This document shows, piece by piece, positions 62,986-64,000 of a stretch of 64,000 nucleotides of DNA. Numbering within the stretch: position 1 is the stretch's first letter; every line of letters begins with the position of its first letter. The position numbers and the translations under genes were made by a program. Source of the DNA: Adelphocoris suturalis (lineage: Eukaryota; Arthropoda; Insecta; Hemiptera; Miridae); assembly GCA_030762985.1 (NCBI GenBank), contig CM061040.1, positions 68,773,655-68,837,654 on the forward strand, read 5' to 3'. The notes beneath the pieces are model-generated. The model saw nothing but the letters and a program-made list of their open reading frames with translations, ran no database searches and was not told the origin of the DNA.

Positions 62986-64000
62986 ATGGCCACTCAACCC
63001 AATAACACCATCTCTGAGTGATTCCTTCAATAGAATGCTAATGGTATATAAGGACGTCATGATGAGCTAAGATCCATCCTAGGATCATACTCGCCATTGG
63101 CAGTGGCACTCCAAGAAACCCATCTAAAACCTCTTGATGGGTTCAATGTGCATGGCTACTCCACCTCCAGAAAAGATGTGACCCCCCAGCCTGGCTGTAG
63201 GGCCCATGGTCGTGTCATGACTATGATAAGAAATAATATGTGAATGAAGGGGGTGCCACTCAACACAAACCTCCAGGCAGTAGCTGCCAGAGTTGCAGTT
63301 CCTACCCCCCTGACAATAGTCTCCATCTACCTTCTTGATGGAGTCTGGGATGAGACCGCTTTTGTGGACCTCATTTGTCAGGATCCTAGCCCTGAGCTAG
63401 TACTTGGGGATTTCAACATCCATAAGACCTTATGGGACTGTGACACTACCTCAAGGCAGGGATCAACTGCTGAAGCCACGTTCAGGGAGTCGGATCTCCT
63501 CCTCCTGAACGATGGTCGCCCAAAATACTTATTGCCTGTCTGTGGTACAATGTCGGCAATCGACCTTGCCATATGCTTTCCCCCAATGGGGGCTACACTG
63601 GCTTGGAATCGATTGCCAGAACTTCATCACTCAGACCACTTTCCTATCAAAATTGATATTGAAAGCGGTACTCACCATTCACTCCCCTGCCATGCTGGGA
63701 ATTGGAGGATGCTGACAGGACACTCTATAAGGAGCTGATTAGAAACATTGAGGATGACATTAGAAACTTTACTTCTACCATCCTTGAAGCAGCATCAGCT
63801 GCCATCCCTAAAAGAAACCCCACTAAGGGACGCAATCATGTCCCATGGTGGAATAGGGATGTTCGAGAAGCCAACAGAGCAAAACTCCAGGCACTAAGCA
63901 GGTTCCCCTGTACACGTACGCCTGAAAATTATGCTATATTTAAGCGAGCTAGAGCACATGAGCGCCGGCTCAAACGTCAGCTCCTTTCGCTCACATGTCA
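62986..64000 (+). pseudogene. Jockey-like ORF2, endonuclease part (partial at right edge)
   Basis: An ATG at 62986 is followed in frame by several stops (near 63019, 63031, 63046 and 63241). The endonuclease then reads clearly: VALQETHL (about 63106), ELVLGDFNIHKTLWD (about 63391-63435) and LHHSDHFPI (about 63625-63650), so the catalytic Glu, Asp-x-Asn and Ser-Asp-His are kept. A frameshift near 63700-63712 moves the rest into another frame, which stays open to 64000 (VPWWNRDVREANRAKLQAL near 63840-63900), the linker before RT. Confidence 0.8.

Larger units (their letters stand above)
60780..64000 (+). mobile_element. Jockey/I-group non-LTR retrotransposon, 5' part (runs off right edge)
   Basis: A 5' leader (about 60780-61265) is followed by a gag-like ORF1 with zinc knuckles and an ORF2 with an endonuclease domain. 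The rest of ORF2, with RT, lies beyond the window. Both ORFs carry frameshifts or stops, so this copy is inactive. The 5' boundary is approximate. Confidence 0.8.

Overview
The window looks like intergenic or heterochromatic DNA from an insect or related arthropod. It is AT-rich by eye and packed with transposable elements in both orientations. The insect inference rests on an errantivirus-type env-carrying retrovirus, CR1-, Jockey- and R2-type non-LTR retrotransposons, and a piggyBac-type TTAA element. No host protein-coding gene, rRNA gene or CRISPR array was recognised.

Layout: 1-3400 holds the 5' part of a Ty3/gypsy element (minus strand). 3401-10870 is non-coding repeat DNA, including a 1,043-bp piggyBac-type MITE in its TTAA site. 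11180-19306 is a CR1-like non-LTR retrotransposon (PHD-finger ORF1, endonuclease/RT ORF2). Its ORF2 is split by a 3.4-kb CpG-rich insert made of two head-to-tail copies of an unclassified element. 19585-27533 is a 7.95-kb errantivirus provirus (minus strand) in a TA microsatellite. 28160-32905 is a decayed second non-LTR element. 34450-37020, 46010-47290 and 53990-54960 are three decayed copies of one R2-clade family. 40915-45229 is a very young Ty1/copia element with identical 121-bp LTRs. 47298-53560 is a mosaic of ~285-bp tandem repeats in both orientations, a retroelement C-terminal fragment and a 1.34-kb near-perfect inverted repeat. 54961-60780 is non-coding and mostly unidentified. 60780-64000 is the 5' part of a Jockey-group element running off the right edge.

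The most notable item lies in the errantivirus. The frame encoding the integrase C-terminus continues into a complete-looking SENP/Ulp1-type SUMO protease domain (peptidase C48). The His, Asp and Cys of the catalytic triad are present, but the usual oxyanion-hole Gln is Arg. The domain sits between integrase and env, where errantiviruses normally carry nothing of the kind. One possible role, which is inference only, is interference with SUMO-dependent transposon silencing.

The repeats also give relative dates. Two copies of one repeat family (REP-A, near 5-7 kb and 40-46 kb) serve as empty sites for each other's insertion: the MITE in one and the copia element in the other. Repeat names REP-A to REP-D are labels used only here.
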